Assembly: GCA_036489025.1 (NCBI GenBank)
Contig: DASXGN010000051.1
Coordinates: 1 to 64,000 of the forward strand
Reading direction: 5' to 3'
DNA from: Dryocola sp036489025
Lineage (GTDB): Bacteria > Pseudomonadota > Gammaproteobacteria > Enterobacterales > Enterobacteriaceae
DNA length: 64,000 bases
Shown here piece by piece: positions 1-9,166 of this stretch (within the stretch, counting starts at the first letter, position 1; every line of letters starts with the position of its first letter). The notes beneath the pieces were generated by a model. The model worked only from the letters and a program-made list of their open reading frames with translations, was not told the DNA's origin and did no database searches. Position numbers and translations under genes: made by a program.

Positions 1-1
1 G

Positions 2-397
2 TGCACCAAAGTCTGCCCGAGCGGCGCGATGCACAAGCGTGAAGACGGGTTTGTGGTGGTGAACGAAGACGTCTGCATCGGCTGTCGTTACTGCCATATG
101 GCCTGCCCGTACGGCGCGCCGCAGTACAACGCAGAGAAGGGCCACATGACCAAATGCGACGGCTGCTACGACCGCGTGGCGGACGGCAAAAAGCCAATCT
201 GCGTCGAATCCTGTCCGCTGCGCGCGCTGGATATGGCTCCGATTGACGAGCTGCGCAAAAAGTACGGCGAGCAGGCGGCCATAGCGCCGCTGCCTTCGGC
301 GCACTTCACCAAACCCAATATCGTCATAAAACCAAACGCCAACAGCCGCCCGTGTGGGGATAAAACCGGTTATCTGGCCAACCCGAAGGAGGTTTAA
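2..397 (+). CDS. dmsB: DmsB, DMSO reductase iron-sulfur subunit (5' end missing)
   Basis: This is the electron-transfer subunit that passes electrons from DmsC to the molybdopterin subunit DmsA in anaerobic DMSO/TMAO respiration. Only the last 131 residues are in the window; the reading frame is open from base 2 and the true start lies upstream. The fragment carries the ferredoxin-type cysteine clusters of the 4x[4Fe-4S] family: CTKVCPSG at its start, CIGCRYCHMAC near residue 21, and a CDGC...CVESCP pair near residues 53-74. The stop is one base before the dmsC ATG, so the two genes are co-transcribed and probably translationally coupled, as in other dmsABC operons. Confidence 0.93.
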   Translation, partial: CTKVCPSGAMHKREDGFVVVNEDVCIGCRYCHMACPYGAPQYNAEKGHMTKCDGCYDRVADGKKPICVESCPLRALDMAPIDELRKKYGEQAAIAPLPSAHFTKPNIVIKPNANSRPCGDKTGYLANPKEV

Positions 398-398
398 G

Positions 399-1259
399 AT
401 GGGTAACGGATGGCATGAATGGCCGCTGATGATCTTCACCGTGCTCGGCCAGTGCGTGGCGGGAGGATTTATCGTGATGGCGCTGGCACTGATGCTGGGC
501 GTTAAAGATCGCGAGCAGAAAAAGCGAGTGGAATGGTCAATGATCGTTCTGTGGGTGCTGATGGGCATTGGCTTTATCGCCTCGATAATGCACCTCGGTT
601 CGCCGCTGCGCGCCTTTAACTCGCTCAACCGCATCGGCGATTCCGCGCTGAGTAATGAAATTGCCAGCGGCTCGGTATTCTTTGCCGTGGGCGGCTTCTG
701 GTGGCTGATAACCGTGCTGGGCAAAATGCCTGCGGGATTAGGCCGACTGTGGATGATGCTCACTATGGTGCTGGGCGTAGTCTTCGTCTGGATGATGTGC
801 CGCGTGTACCTGATTGACACCGTACCGACCTGGTTCAGCGCGTATACGCCGCTGGGCTTCTTCCTGACGATGTTTATCGGTGGCCCGCTGCTTGGCTGTC
901 TGCTGCTGCGATTTGCGGGCGTGACCGGTTGGGGAATGCGTATCCTGCCGGTGATTACGCTGGTGGCTCTGCTTGTCAGCACTATCGTTGTGCTGCTCCA
1001 GGGGATGGCGCTGGCAACGATACACAGCTCAATTCAGCAGGCTGCCGTACTGATCCCGCAGTATGGCTCGCTGATGGCGTGGCGCATTGTTTTGCTGGCT
1101 ATCGCGCTGGCATGCTGGATTGTACCGCAGCTTAAAGGTCGGCAGCCCAACGTTGGCATGTTAACCCTGGCGTTCATTCTGGTGTTTGCCGGCGAGCTCA
1201 TTGGCCGCGGAGTGTTCTACGGCCTGCACATGACCGTCGGTATGGCAATAGCCAGCTAA
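399..1259 (+). CDS. dmsC: DmsC, DMSO reductase membrane anchor subunit
   Basis: DmsC (286 aa; E. coli 287 aa) anchors the DmsAB dimer to the membrane and oxidises menaquinol. The protein is almost wholly hydrophobic with about eight predicted membrane segments, begins MGNGWHEWPLMIF and ends in the typical LIGRGVFYGLHMTVGMA region. The start at 399 follows the dmsB stop by one base and has an AAGGAGG ribosome site at 387-393, inside the end of dmsB. An upstream in-frame start at 354 overlaps dmsB by far more and was not used. A GC hairpin follows the gene, so this is the end of the dms operon. Induction without oxygen through FNR is known for the family, but the operon promoter is outside the window. 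Confidence 0.95.
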   Translation: MGNGWHEWPLMIFTVLGQCVAGGFIVMALALMLGVKDREQKKRVEWSMIVLWVLMGIGFIASIMHLGSPLRAFNSLNRIGDSALSNEIASGSVFFAVGGFWWLITVLGKMPAGLGRLWMMLTMVLGVVFVWMMCRVYLIDTVPTWFSAYTPLGFFLTMFIGGPLLGCLLLRFAGVTGWGMRILPVITLVALLVSTIVVLLQGMALATIHSSIQQAAVLIPQYGSLMAWRIVLLAIALACWIVPQLKGRQPNVGMLTLAFILVFAGELIGRGVFYGLHMTVGMAIAS

Positions 1260-1272
1260 GGTGTTTGAAATT

Positions 1273-1294
1273 AAGCGCGTCCCCCGACGCGCTT
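1273..1294 (+). terminator. Hairpin after dmsC
   Basis: A perfect 9-bp stem, AAGCGCGTC/GACGCGCTT, with a CCCC loop lies 13 bases after the dmsC stop and is followed by a modest T-rich tail (ATCTTT). It probably ends the dms operon. Confidence 0.7.
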
Positions 1295-1544
1295 ATCTTT
1301 CAGATAAGAAAATATCATCCGATTTACCATGAAATTTTTCATCCATCCCGCTGCGATTATTCTCCACAGATCCCATCAAAAACAGAGGGATAGCTTTTTC
1401 TGTTTCTGCGGTATCCGTCACATAGATAAGTAATTCAAATCGACAGGTTGCAAATCGTGTCAGGCCCCGTCAGCGCTGGATTGACAATCGTTTTGCCGGT
1501 GGCAGAATGCGCTCAAATTTCTTCTCTTCCTCGCGGTTTTTTAC

Positions 1545-2693
1545 ATGTCCACCTATACCCGGCCAGTGATGCTTTTGCTCTGTGGCCTGATGCTTTTGAC
1601 CCTGGCGATAGCGGTGCTGAACACGCTCGTTCCGCTGTGGCTTGCCCATGAACACCTTCCAACCTGGCAGGTAGGGATGGTGAGCTCGTCCTATTTCACC
1701 GGCAACCTGCTGGGGACAATGATCACGGGCTGGCTTATCAAGCGCCAGGGCTTCAACCGCAGCTATTACCTCGCCTCGCTGATTTTTGCCGTGGGCTGCA
1801 TTGGGCTGGGATTGATGGTCGGCTTCTGGAGCTGGATGATGTGGCGCTTCATCGCGGGCGTAGGCTGCGCGATGATTTGGGTGGTCGTAGAAAGCGCACT
1901 GATGTGCAGCGGAACATCTCGCAACCGTGGCCGCCTGCTGGCGGCTTATATGATGGTGTATTACGTGGGCACCGTGCTTGGTCAACTGATGGTCAGCAAA
2001 CTGCCGACGGACTTGGTCAGCGTGCTGCCGTGGGTGACCGCGCTGGTGCTGACGGCAATTCTACCGTTGCTGTTCACGCGAATCGTGAGCGATCGCAGTG
2101 AAGATCAGGCTGCGACCCCGGTGTGGCCAATGCTGCGTTTGCGTCATGCCCGCCTTGGCGTGAACGGCTGCATTATTTCCGGCATCGTGCTGGGCTCGCT
2201 GTACGGCCTGATGCCGCTGTACCTGAATCATCAGGGCGTAAGCGATTCCGGGATTGGCTTCTGGATGGCGGTAATGGTAAGCGCCGGGATTGTCGGGCAG
2301 TGGCCCGTTGGCCGCCTGGCCGATCGCTATGGCCGCCTGCTGGTGCTTCGCGTTCAGGTCTTCGTGGTTATTCTCGGCTGTCTGGCGATGCTCAGCAATG
2401 CCGCGATGGGACCCGCTCTGTTTGTGCTGGGTGCCGCTGGTTTTACGCTTTATCCGGTGGCCATGGCGTGGGCCTGCGAAAAAGTTGAGCACCATCAGCT
2501 GGTGGCGATGAACCAGGCTCTGCTGCTGAGCTATACGATTGGCAGCCTGCTGGGCCCGACCTTTACCGCGATGCTGATGCAGAACTATTCTGATAACCTG
2601 CTGTTTGTCATGATCGCGGGCGTGGCGTTTGTCTACCTGCTGATGTTACTGCGCAAAGCGGGTCATCATCCAACGCCCGTGGCACATGCCTGA
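1545..2693 (+). CDS. ycaD: YcaD family MFS transporter
   Basis: A 382-residue inner-membrane transporter of the major facilitator superfamily, the same length as E. coli YcaD; its substrate is not known. It has about twelve membrane segments and typical MFS loop signatures: a GxLxDRxGRR-like loop (GRLADRYGRLLV, near residue 254) and a GTMITGWLIKRQGF segment near residue 56. No good Shine-Dalgarno sequence precedes the ATG, so the start rests on agreement with the family N-terminus (MSTYTRPVMLLLCGLMLL). It follows the dmsC terminator by about 250 bases and probably has its own promoter. In E. coli, ycaC separates dmsC from ycaD and further genes separate ycaD from pflA; those are absent here. 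Confidence 0.9.
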   Translation: MSTYTRPVMLLLCGLMLLTLAIAVLNTLVPLWLAHEHLPTWQVGMVSSSYFTGNLLGTMITGWLIKRQGFNRSYYLASLIFAVGCIGLGLMVGFWSWMMWRFIAGVGCAMIWVVVESALMCSGTSRNRGRLLAAYMMVYYVGTVLGQLMVSKLPTDLVSVLPWVTALVLTAILPLLFTRIVSDRSEDQAATPVWPMLRLRHARLGVNGCIISGIVLGSLYGLMPLYLNHQGVSDSGIGFWMAVMVSAGIVGQWPVGRLADRYGRLLVLRVQVFVVILGCLAMLSNAAMGPALFVLGAAGFTLYPVAMAWACEKVEHHQLVAMNQALLLSYTIGSLLGPTFTAMLMQNYSDNLLFVMIAGVAFVYLLMLLRKAGHHPTPVAHA

Positions 2694-2703
2694 TACGAAG
2701 ATA

Positions 2704-2729
2704 AAAAGGCCCTCTGACGAGGGCCTTTT
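2704..2729. terminator. Bidirectional terminator between ycaD and pflA
   Basis: An 11-bp stem, AAAAGGCCCTC/GAGGGCCTTTT, with a TGAC loop sits between the convergent ycaD and pflA stops. The A-run on one side and the T-run on the other allow it to work on both strands. Confidence 0.9.
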
Positions 2730-2735
2730 GTCTGG

Positions 2736-3476
2736 TTAGTACATCACCTTATGACCGTACTGTTCGAGAATGCCTTTCACACGCTCCATGGTCTCTTTCT
2801 TCGGCGGGTGCACGCCGTCCAGCTTGTATTCTTCACCCATCGCCACCCACTTGTGCTTGCCCAGCTCGTGGTAGGGCAGCAGCTCGATTTTCTCAACGTT
2901 GCCCATATCGCGCGTGAACTCGCCGAGGCGGTGCGCGGAGTCGTCATCGTCTGACCAGCCGGGAACGACCACGTAACGAATCCAGACGTTGATATTTTTA
3001 TTCGCCAGATAGCGGCAAAACTCGAGCGTACGGTGGTTAGACACGCCGACCAGATTCTGGTGAATTTCGTCGTTCATCTGCTTGAGATCGAGCATCACCA
3101 GGTCGGTGACTTCCAGTAACTCATCAATCACCGGATCGTAGCGGCGCACGAAACCGTTAGTATCGAGGCAGGTATGAATGCCTTCTTTGCGGCAGGCGCG
3201 GAACCAGTCGCGAACGAACTCGGCCTGAAGAATCGCCTCTCCGCCGGATGCGGTCACGCCGCCGCCGGAGGCGTTCATAAAGTGGCGGTAGGTCACCACT
3301 TCTTTCATCAGTTCTTCAACGGTGATTTCTTTGCCGCCGTGGGTATCCCAGGTGTCGCGGTTATGGCAGTACAGGCAGCGCATCAGGCAGCCCTGGAAGA
3401 AGGTGATAAAACGAATACCGGGGCCATCCACGGTACCGCATGATTCAAAGGAATGAATTCGGCCAATTGCTGACAT
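2736..3476 (-). CDS. pflA: Pyruvate formate-lyase 1-activating enzyme
   Basis: PflA (246 aa, as in E. coli) is a radical-SAM enzyme that abstracts a hydrogen from the glycyl residue of PflB, switching the lyase on in anaerobic cells. The cluster-binding motif C-x3-C-x2-C is seen at residues 30, 34 and 37 (GCLMRCLYCHN), with the SAM-contact GGE segment at SGGEAIL. The frame is open to 3512, but the ATG at 3476 matches the family start (MSxIGRIHSFESC) and has a GGAG site 11 bases upstream. It lies downstream of pflB on the same strand, separated by a hairpin, so it may have both read-through and its own transcription. Confidence 0.97.
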   Translation of the reverse strand: MSAIGRIHSFESCGTVDGPGIRFITFFQGCLMRCLYCHNRDTWDTHGGKEITVEELMKEVVTYRHFMNASGGGVTASGGEAILQAEFVRDWFRACRKEGIHTCLDTNGFVRRYDPVIDELLEVTDLVMLDLKQMNDEIHQNLVGVSNHRTLEFCRYLANKNINVWIRYVVVPGWSDDDDSAHRLGEFTRDMGNVEKIELLPYHELGKHKWVAMGEEYKLDGVHPPKKETMERVKGILEQYGHKVMY

Positions 3477-3618
3477 TGCGGTGTTTTCTCCAGTATTGGT
3501 CCATGAATACAAAGCATGGGCCAGGTTGTGCGCGGTCTGTGTGCTGCATGCCGCGTCGAATCAGTTTTGCGGGATAACCTAAACGTAGCAGCTATCCTGC
3601 AAAACCAACTCTATAAGA

Positions 3619-3644
3619 AAAGGCCCCACCGGAGTGGAGCCTTT
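3619..3644 (-). terminator. Terminator between pflB and pflA
   Basis: An 11-bp stem with one G.T pair (minus strand AAAGGCTCCAC/GTGGGGCCTTT, TCCG loop) follows the pflB stop and ends in a T-rich tract. It probably limits read-through from the very highly expressed pflB into pflA. Confidence 0.85.
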
Positions 3645-3673
3645 ATTCTACGCCTTTTCAGACAAACCCGGTA

Positions 3674-5956
3674 TTACATGGTTTGTGTGAAGGTACGAGT
3701 GATAACGTCCTGCTGCTGTTCTTTAGTCAGGGAGTTAAAACGTACGGCATAACCCGATACGCGGATGGTCAGCTGAGGATATTTCTCAGGGTGTTCCATC
3801 GCATCCAGCAGCATTTCACGGTTCATCACGTTCACGTTCAGGTGTTGGCCACCTTCGATGGACGCTTCGTGATGGAAGTAACCATCCATCAGACCCGCGA
3901 GGTTAGTTTTACGCACTTCGTCGTCTTTACCCAGCGCGTTTGGCACGATAGAGAAGGTGTAAGAGATACCATCTTTAGCGTAAGCAAACGGCAGTTTAGC
4001 CACGGAGGTCAGAGAGGCAACAGCGCCTTTCTGGTCACGACCGTGCATTGGGTTAGCGCCTGGACCAAACGGAGTACCCGCGCGACGACCGTCCGGAGTG
4101 TTACCGGTTTTCTTACCATAAACCACGTTAGAGGTAATGGTCAGAACGGACTGCGTTGCGATAGCGCCACGGTAGGTATTCAGTTTCTGAATTTTCTTCA
4201 TGAAACGTTCAACCAGGTCAACGGCGATGTCATCTACGCGAGGATCGTTGTTACCGAACTGTGGATATTCACCTTCGATTTCAAAGTCAACGGCCAGGCC
4301 GTCTTCGTCACGGATTGGCTTAACTTTCGCGTACTTGATGGCAGACAGGGAGTCAGCCGCAACGGACAGACCTGCGATACCACAAGCCATGGTGCGAACG
4401 ACATCACGGTCATGCAGAGCCATCAGAGACGCTTCGTAGCTGTACTTATCATGCATATAGTGAATGATGTTCAGCGCGGTGACGTACTGTTTTGCCAGCC
4501 AGTCCATGAAGTGGTCCAGACGATCCAGCACGTTATCGTAGTCCAGAACATCAGCAGTGATTGGCGCTTCTTTAGGACCAACCTGCATTTTCAGTTTTTC
4601 ATCAACGCCGCCGTTGATGGCATACAGCATGGTTTTCGCGAGGTTTGCACGAGCACCAAAGAACTGCATTTGCTTACCAACGATCATTGGGCTGACGCAG
4701 CAGGCAATCGCGTAGTCATCGTTGTTAAAGTCAGGACGCATCAGATCGTCATTCTCATATTGCAGAGAAGAAGTATCGATGGAGACTTTAGCCGCGTATT
4801 TTTTAAAGTTCAGCGGCAGTTTTTCAGACCACAGAATGGTGATGTTCGGCTCCGGAGAAGGCCCCATGGTGTACAGGGTGTTCAGGAAGCGGAAGCTGGA
4901 TTTGGTGACCAGGGTACGGCCATCAACGCCCATGCCGGCGATGGATTCTGTTGCCCAGATTGGGTCACCGGAGAACAGCTCATCGTATTCAGGGGTGCGC
5001 AGGAAGCGAACCATACGCAGTTTCATGACCAGGTGGTCAATCATTTCCTGAGCGTCGAGCTCGGTGATTTTACCTGCTTTCAGGTCACGTTCGATGTAGG
5101 CATCCAGGAAGGTGGATACGCGACCGAAGGACATTGCAGCGCCGTTCTGAGATTTAACCGCAGCCAGGTAGCCGAAGTAAGTCCACTGAATAGCTTCCTG
5201 AGCGTTGGTCGCAGGACCAGAGATATCGCAGCCATATTTAGCGGCCATTTCTTTGATCTGACCCAGCGCGCGGTGTTGTTCGGAGATCTCTTCACGCAGG
5301 CGGATAGTTGCTTCCAGGTCTTCACCGTTTTCCAGTTTGGTCTGCAGTGAGTTGAACTGAGCGAACTTGTCTTTCATCAGATAGTCGATACCGTACAGCG
5401 CAACGCGACGGTAGTCACCGATGATACGACCACGGCCATAGGCATCTGGCAGGCCAGTGATAACGCCAGATTTACGGCAGTTCAGGATGTCTTTGGTGTA
5501 AACGTCAAACACGCCCTGGTTGTGAGTCTTACGGTATTCGGTGAAGATCTTCTTCAGCATTGGGTCGAGTTCACGACCGTATACTTTACAAGAACCTTCA
5601 ACCATTTTGATGCCGCCGAACGGAATGATGGCACGTTTCAGAGGGGCATCGGTCTGCAGACCCACGATGGTTTCGAGGGACTTGTTGATGTAACCAGCAT
5701 CGTGAGAAGTGATGGTTGAAGCGAGGTCGGTATCGAAGTCAACAGGCGCGTGAGTGCGGTTTTCCTGTTTAACGCCTTCCATAACGTTGTCCCACAGCTT
5801 GGTAGTTGCATCAGTAGCACCTGCCAGGAAGGACTCGTCACCCTCGTAAGGGGTGTAGTTTTTCTGAATGAAGTCACGTACGTTAACTTCATTCTGCCAG
5901 TCGCCTTTGGCAAAACCTTCCCAGGCTGTGGCTAACTTTTCATTAAGCTCGGACAT
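3674..5956 (-). CDS. pflB: Formate C-acetyltransferase (pyruvate formate-lyase)
   Basis: PflB (760 aa, identical in length to E. coli) converts pyruvate and CoA to acetyl-CoA and formate in fermenting cells. The catalytic cysteine pair is in the segment IACCVSPM (about residues 419-420) and the glycyl-radical residue is in RVSGYAVRF close to the C-terminus (about residue 735). The start codon has the good ribosome site AAGGTAGGTG. Codon use is strongly biased, as expected for an abundant protein; one result is a 555-codon shadow frame on the other strand. It sits 50 bases downstream of focA in the focA-pflB operon and upstream of its activase gene. Confidence 0.98.
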   Translation of the reverse strand: MSELNEKLATAWEGFAKGDWQNEVNVRDFIQKNYTPYEGDESFLAGATDATTKLWDNVMEGVKQENRTHAPVDFDTDLASTITSHDAGYINKSLETIVGLQTDAPLKRAIIPFGGIKMVEGSCKVYGRELDPMLKKIFTEYRKTHNQGVFDVYTKDILNCRKSGVITGLPDAYGRGRIIGDYRRVALYGIDYLMKDKFAQFNSLQTKLENGEDLEATIRLREEISEQHRALGQIKEMAAKYGCDISGPATNAQEAIQWTYFGYLAAVKSQNGAAMSFGRVSTFLDAYIERDLKAGKITELDAQEMIDHLVMKLRMVRFLRTPEYDELFSGDPIWATESIAGMGVDGRTLVTKSSFRFLNTLYTMGPSPEPNITILWSEKLPLNFKKYAAKVSIDTSSLQYENDDLMRPDFNNDDYAIACCVSPMIVGKQMQFFGARANLAKTMLYAINGGVDEKLKMQVGPKEAPITADVLDYDNVLDRLDHFMDWLAKQYVTALNIIHYMHDKYSYEASLMALHDRDVVRTMACGIAGLSVAADSLSAIKYAKVKPIRDEDGLAVDFEIEGEYPQFGNNDPRVDDIAVDLVERFMKKIQKLNTYRGAIATQSVLTITSNVVYGKKTGNTPDGRRAGTPFGPGANPMHGRDQKGAVASLTSVAKLPFAYAKDGISYTFSIVPNALGKDDEVRKTNLAGLMDGYFHHEASIEGGQHLNVNVMNREMLLDAMEHPEKYPQLTIRVSGYAVRFNSLTKEQQQDVITRTFTQTM

Positions 5957-6006
5957 GTAACACCTACCTTCTAATGTGGAATATATTTCCTGCGTGATGA
6001 CGGGAC

Positions 6007-6864
6007 TTAGTGCTTGTCGCCACCGCGTAGATAAATTACCCAGTATGTCAACCCGACCAACAAACCCCCGCCGATGATGTTTCCGATAGTAACCGGAATC
6101 AGGTTATCAGTGATGAAGTTCAGTATGGTCAGATGCGAGAAACTATCCGGAGTCGACCCAACAGCGGTCCAGAATTCCGGGCTTGCGAAATTGCGCACAA
6201 CGATGCCCATAGGGATCATGAACATGTTCGCAATACTGTGCTCGAAACCGCAGGCGACAAACATGGCAACCGGCAGAATCATAGCGAACATTTTATCCAT
6301 CAGGCTGCGGCCGGAATAGCTCATCCAGACGGCCAGGCAAACCATTAAGTTCGCAAGGATACCGAGGCACACGGCTTCGATGAATGTGTGATGCATTTTA
6401 TGGTCGGCGGTCTGCAGGACGTTTAAGCCCCAGGCACCATTCGCTGTCATATACATGCCTGACAGCCAAATCAGCAGCACAAAAAGAAGTGCGCCAATCA
6501 GGTTACCAACATAGACGTTAATCCAGTTACGCGCTAACTGCCCCCAGGTAATGCGCCCGCTCGCTTTTGCGACAACGATAAGCACGGTGGAGGTGAAGAG
6601 GTCAGCACCGCAGACAACGCAGAGTATCAAACCCAGAGAGAAGCATGTCCCGCCAATGAGCTTCGCGATACCAAACGGAATGGTGGAGGTACCGGTCGTG
6701 GCGGTGATGTAAAAGACAAAGGCAATCGAGATGAACATGCCCGCGGTGATCGCTAAATAAAACGTAGTCAGCGGGTGTTTCGTTGCTTTATAGACGCCAG
6801 CGTCTTCGGCAACTTTTGCCATGGCTGGTGGAAGTAATAGATCAAAAGGGTTGTCAGCTTTCAC
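6007..6864 (-). CDS. focA: Formate channel FocA
   Basis: FocA (285 aa, the E. coli length) is a pentameric formate/nitrite-family channel in the inner membrane that exports and re-imports the formate made by PflB. About six membrane segments are visible, with family signatures such as GTCFSLGLILCVVCGADLFTS and MFVACGFEHSIANMF. The start codon is GTG (CAC at 6862-6864 on the plus strand), giving MKADNPFDLLLPPAM as in E. coli, preceded by an AGAGAG ribosome site. It is the first gene of the focA-pflB operon and is preceded by a clear FNR-type control region. Confidence 0.97.
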   Translation of the reverse strand: MKADNPFDLLLPPAMAKVAEDAGVYKATKHPLTTFYLAITAGMFISIAFVFYITATTGTSTIPFGIAKLIGGTCFSLGLILCVVCGADLFTSTVLIVVAKASGRITWGQLARNWINVYVGNLIGALLFVLLIWLSGMYMTANGAWGLNVLQTADHKMHHTFIEAVCLGILANLMVCLAVWMSYSGRSLMDKMFAMILPVAMFVACGFEHSIANMFMIPMGIVVRNFASPEFWTAVGSTPDSFSHLTILNFITDNLIPVTIGNIIGGGLLVGLTYWVIYLRGGDKH

Positions 6865-7193
6865 ACTAACTCTCTCTTATTTATTCGGCGAGGAGATACT
6901 AACAAAGCATTATAGAGTAAAAATTGATATGGATCATATCTCGCCAAGCTTATAGGCCTGAAAAAAGCAGGTGATTACCTGTTTTTCAACTTAAGTTACT
7001 GATTATCCCAATAAAAATAAATTTTAAATGTTATAAATTAATTTGAATTATAAGTGCTGCGCTCCTTTATTAGGTTAATTAAAACGGAGTATTTCTAAAC
7101 GATCGCAACAATATTTGTAGATTAATCTTTAAATATTTCACCTGTATTTAACTGATTGGCTACATATGCAATTGTTTTGACCACAATAAAAAT
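6865..7193 (-). promoter_or_regulatory. focA-pflB control region with FNR site
   Basis: This AT-rich stretch upstream of focA holds no gene. It contains TTGATATGGATCAT at 6924-6937, a near-perfect FNR half-site pair (TTGAT-N4-ATCAA with one change). On the minus strand a TAGTAT -10 hexamer lies at 6896-6901, which puts a start near 6889 and the FNR centre at -41.5, the classical class II activation distance. In E. coli this operon is activated anaerobically by FNR and ArcA from several promoters; other elements are likely but I could not place them. Confidence 0.75.
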
Positions 7194-7216
7194 AAGGGGC
7201 AATTAAATTGCCCCTT
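7194..7216 (-). terminator. Terminator after ycaO
   Basis: A 9-bp stem, AAGGGGCAA/TTGCCCCTT, with a five-base loop lies 50 bases after the ycaO stop. On the minus strand it is followed by ATTTTTATT, so it is a good intrinsic terminator that separates ycaO from the focA control region. Confidence 0.85.
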
Positions 7217-7267
7217 AATATAGCCTAAACCGCGTTATTCGCGCATCTGTAAGTTTATGTCAGCGGA

Positions 7268-9028
7268 CTAAACGTTCCAGAAGCGAGCTTTCGCACGTTG
7301 TAATTTTTCGTAAGCGGCTAACAGGGCCTGATGCGCCGGGAAGGCTTTAAGATCGCTATCCACGGCCTGTAGACCGTAGAACGCAGCCTCACCGCTCAGG
7401 GCTGCACTGGCGGCTTCAACCGCGTCCGCGCCGTACATGCGCACGAAGGCATTCAGGTACTGGAGCGGCTCGCGTTCTTCTTCCATTGCCAGCAGCAACA
7501 GAGTTTGCAGGCAGCGATAATAGTTGGCGCGCTCGGCGCTGAAAATGGAGGCGTTGAATTCCATGGTCCATTCGGTCCAGATTAACGCCTGCTCAAGATC
7601 GCCACCGGCCAGCGCCAGCATCGCCTTCAGTTCGCCAATACGCAGCGTGTACCAGCCGTTGTCTTTCCCGGTTGCCAGGCCAAGCAGTTCGCGCACGCGG
7701 GTAAAATCGTCATGGCCTTCTTCATCCAGCTGAGAGATGAGGTCCAGGTAATCCTGCTTCTCCCACTCGCTGTCCGGCAGCGCCAGAAGCGTTTCGCGCA
7801 GGTGATAGCCCATGTTGTTATTGGCCAGCAACAGGTCTTCCGCAGGATAAATATCTGACATGCCTGGTACGATGATGCGGCAGGCGTAGACGTCCAGATG
7901 CTGATAATCCGCGATATACACTTCCTGGTCTTCCGCTTTGAAGATAGCCATCAGGGTGGCGAACTCTTCTTCCGTGGTGCCTGAGAAGCTCCAGTCCACG
8001 AACGGGTAATCCGCGTCCTGTTTGAACATATCCCAGGAGATCAGGCCGCTTGAATCAATGAAGTGTGTTTCAAGGTTGGCGTGCTCGGCCACTTCTTCAT
8101 CGTCGAAGGTTGGCGGCGTGAAGACATCAAGGTCCTTCAGGCCGCGGCCTTGCAGCAGCTCGGTAACGGTACGTTCCAGCGCCACGCCGAAATCAGGGTG
8201 CGCGCCGAATGAAGCGAAGCAGGTGCCGTTCGCCGGGTTAAACAGCACCACGCAGATAACCGGGTACTTGCCGCCGAGCGAGCCATCGTATGCGAAGATT
8301 GGGAAGCCTTCCGCTTCAAGCTTAGCAATGGACTCCACTACGCCAGGATAACGCGCCAGCACTTCCTGCGGGATTTCCGGCAGGCTGATGGATTCCGCGA
8401 TAATCCGATTCTTAATATGACGCTCGAAGACTTCCGATAACCCCTGTACACGCGCTTCGTTGGCGGTGTTACCGGCGGACATACCGTTAGAAACGTACAG
8501 GTTGCCAATAATGTTCATTGGAATATATACGGTGCGATCGTCGGACTGACGGGTAAACGGCAGGGCGCAGATGCCGCGCTCTTCGTTTCCGGACTGGAGA
8601 TCGATCAGCATCCCGGCGGTCAGTTCGTTTTCCGGATCGTAAAACGCGCGCAGGCGATCGTCGAGAATGCCTTCGGGCAGCTGTTCATTTTCCGGGATCG
8701 GGAACCATTTCTCATTCGGGTAATGCACGAACGGGCCGTTGGCGATGGTTTCGCCGAGCCAGAAGTCAGCGAAGAAATAGTTGGTGGACAGACGCTCAAA
8801 GTATTCGCCGAGCGCCGAAGCCAGCGCGGCTTTTTTGGTGGCGCCTTTACCGTTGGTAAAGCACAGCGCGCTGTCTTTATCGCGAATATGGACCGACCAA
8901 ACGTGAGGAACCGGGTTCAGCCAGGAAGCTTCTTCAATATTAAAGCCGAGATCGGTGAGCTGCTTCTGGAAGCGGGCGATGGAATCTTCCAGGGCGGCAT
9001 CTTTGCCGGGAATAAAGGTTTGAGTCAT
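7268..9028 (-). CDS. ycaO: YcaO, ATP-dependent cyclodehydratase-family protein
   Basis: A 586-residue YcaO-domain protein, the same length as the E. coli founder of the family. YcaO domains use ATP and Mg2+ to activate backbone amides. In E. coli the protein has been linked to RimO-dependent beta-methylthiolation of ribosomal protein S12, but the exact reaction is not settled. The N-terminal two thirds carries the YcaO core (for example GKGATKKAALASALGEYFE and EARVQGLSEVFERH, whose glutamates bind Mg/ATP in the family). The C-terminal part from about residue 440 is helical and resembles a TPR-like extension. No peptide-substrate gene or dehydrogenase partner lies nearby, so this is the housekeeping type and not a bacteriocin cluster. 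Confidence 0.93.
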   Translation of the reverse strand: MTQTFIPGKDAALEDSIARFQKQLTDLGFNIEEASWLNPVPHVWSVHIRDKDSALCFTNGKGATKKAALASALGEYFERLSTNYFFADFWLGETIANGPFVHYPNEKWFPIPENEQLPEGILDDRLRAFYDPENELTAGMLIDLQSGNEERGICALPFTRQSDDRTVYIPMNIIGNLYVSNGMSAGNTANEARVQGLSEVFERHIKNRIIAESISLPEIPQEVLARYPGVVESIAKLEAEGFPIFAYDGSLGGKYPVICVVLFNPANGTCFASFGAHPDFGVALERTVTELLQGRGLKDLDVFTPPTFDDEEVAEHANLETHFIDSSGLISWDMFKQDADYPFVDWSFSGTTEEEFATLMAIFKAEDQEVYIADYQHLDVYACRIIVPGMSDIYPAEDLLLANNNMGYHLRETLLALPDSEWEKQDYLDLISQLDEEGHDDFTRVRELLGLATGKDNGWYTLRIGELKAMLALAGGDLEQALIWTEWTMEFNASIFSAERANYYRCLQTLLLLAMEEEREPLQYLNAFVRMYGADAVEAASAALSGEAAFYGLQAVDSDLKAFPAHQALLAAYEKLQRAKARFWNV

Positions 9029-9166
9029 GAGGGTTCACTTTTGTCGTACGCAAAGCGCGCAATGATACGGGTTTTAACTGGCTGACGCTATCGTCAGCTC
9101 AACGCAGGCGAAGCTAGCATAACAGGCTATGCTTAGGGTCAGTAACTGTCTGTTATGGCGAGAAAA

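Noticed and set aside
3683..5350. A 555-codon open frame on the plus strand opposite pflB
   Set aside because: It is antisense to a highly expressed gene with strong codon bias, which removes stop codons from that phase. The translated protein has no recognisable domain and no ribosome site or promoter of its own was seen.
7268..9028. YcaO as part of an azoline-peptide biosynthetic cluster
   Set aside because: No precursor peptide, dehydrogenase, leader-binding partner or transporter gene adjoins it; neighbours are the housekeeping focA and ycaP, and the protein is the E. coli YcaO type with C-terminal extension.
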